This document shows, in pieces, positions 5,534 to 5,583 of a stretch of DNA of 5,583 nt. Below the pieces are notes generated by a model. That model made no database searches. It had not been told where the DNA came from and saw only the letters and a list, made by a program, of their open reading frames with translations. The stretch is from NCBI GenBank assembly GCA_015232485.1, contig JADFZP010000247.1, positions 1 to 5,583 on the forward strand, given 5' to 3'. Each line of letters begins with the position of its first letter. The first letter of the stretch is position 1. This stretch comes from Alphaproteobacteria bacterium. Its GTDB lineage: Bacteria > Pseudomonadota > Alphaproteobacteria > Rhodospirillales > Magnetospirillaceae. A program made the position numbers and the translations under genes.

Positions 5534-5583
5534 ATGGCCGGACTTGATCCGGCCATCTCGTGGGATGCCCGTGTCGAGCACGG
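5534..5583. repeat. REP-like palindromic intergenic repeat, truncated by the window edge
   Basis: ATGGCCGGA (5534-5542) pairs perfectly with TCCGGCCAT (5548-5556) around CTTGA. A second hairpin begins directly after it: CCGTG (5569-5573) pairs with CACGG (5579-5583) and appears to continue past the window. Paired palindromes of this wording are common between genes in alphaproteobacterial genomes and usually occur in many copies. Copy number cannot be seen here, but the shared 12-mer at both ends of the window supports a dispersed element. Confidence 0.6.

Overview
The window is GC-rich with strong G/C bias at third codon positions. It looks like an alphaproteobacterial chromosome, most likely Rhodospirillales (Magnetospirillum-like). 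Three things point there: codon use, a 17-kDa-antigen-type glycine-zipper protein, and an intergenic palindromic repeat containing ATGGCCGGA-cttga-TCCGGCCAT. Genus-level placement is inference. There are no RNA genes, insertion sequences, CRISPR arrays or phage genes.

Layout: 1-237 holds the end of an intergenic hairpin repeat and a possible promoter. 238-1530 (+) is a complete RhlE-like DEAD-box RNA helicase. 1401-1859 (-) is a hemerythrin-like four-helix protein whose 3' end overlaps the helicase 3' end by 130 bases. 1988-4183 (+) is a 731-residue protein, divergent from the hemerythrin gene. It has an unrecognised N-terminal region, a metallo-beta-lactamase-fold domain with an intact HxHxDH motif, and two C-terminal cyclic-nucleotide-binding-like domains. 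4187-4342 (-) is a 51-residue protein, converging on that gene with only 3 bases between stop codons; its promoter carries a near-perfect 19-bp palindrome. 4415-4446 (-) is a clean intrinsic terminator for the next gene. 4458-4928 (-) is an exported glycine-zipper surface-antigen-like protein. 5052-5468 (+), divergent from it, is a 138-residue coiled-coil protein. 5469-5583 is a REP-like intergenic repeat cut by the window edge.

How the genes may work together: the helicase, envelope protein and coiled-coil gene look like ordinary single-gene units. The most interesting part is the divergent pair at 1401-4183. A hemerythrin-fold protein (O2/NO/iron chemistry) sits head-to-head with a large metallo-hydrolase carrying tandem cyclic-nucleotide-binding domains, separated by 128 bases that contain a minus-strand promoter and a short inverted repeat. 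An oxygen- or redox-linked, nucleotide-controlled hydrolase system is a reasonable hypothesis. It rests on domain content and gene arrangement only. The 51-residue gene may be iron-sulfur or redox regulated, judging from the resemblance of its operator to Rrf2/IscR-type sites.
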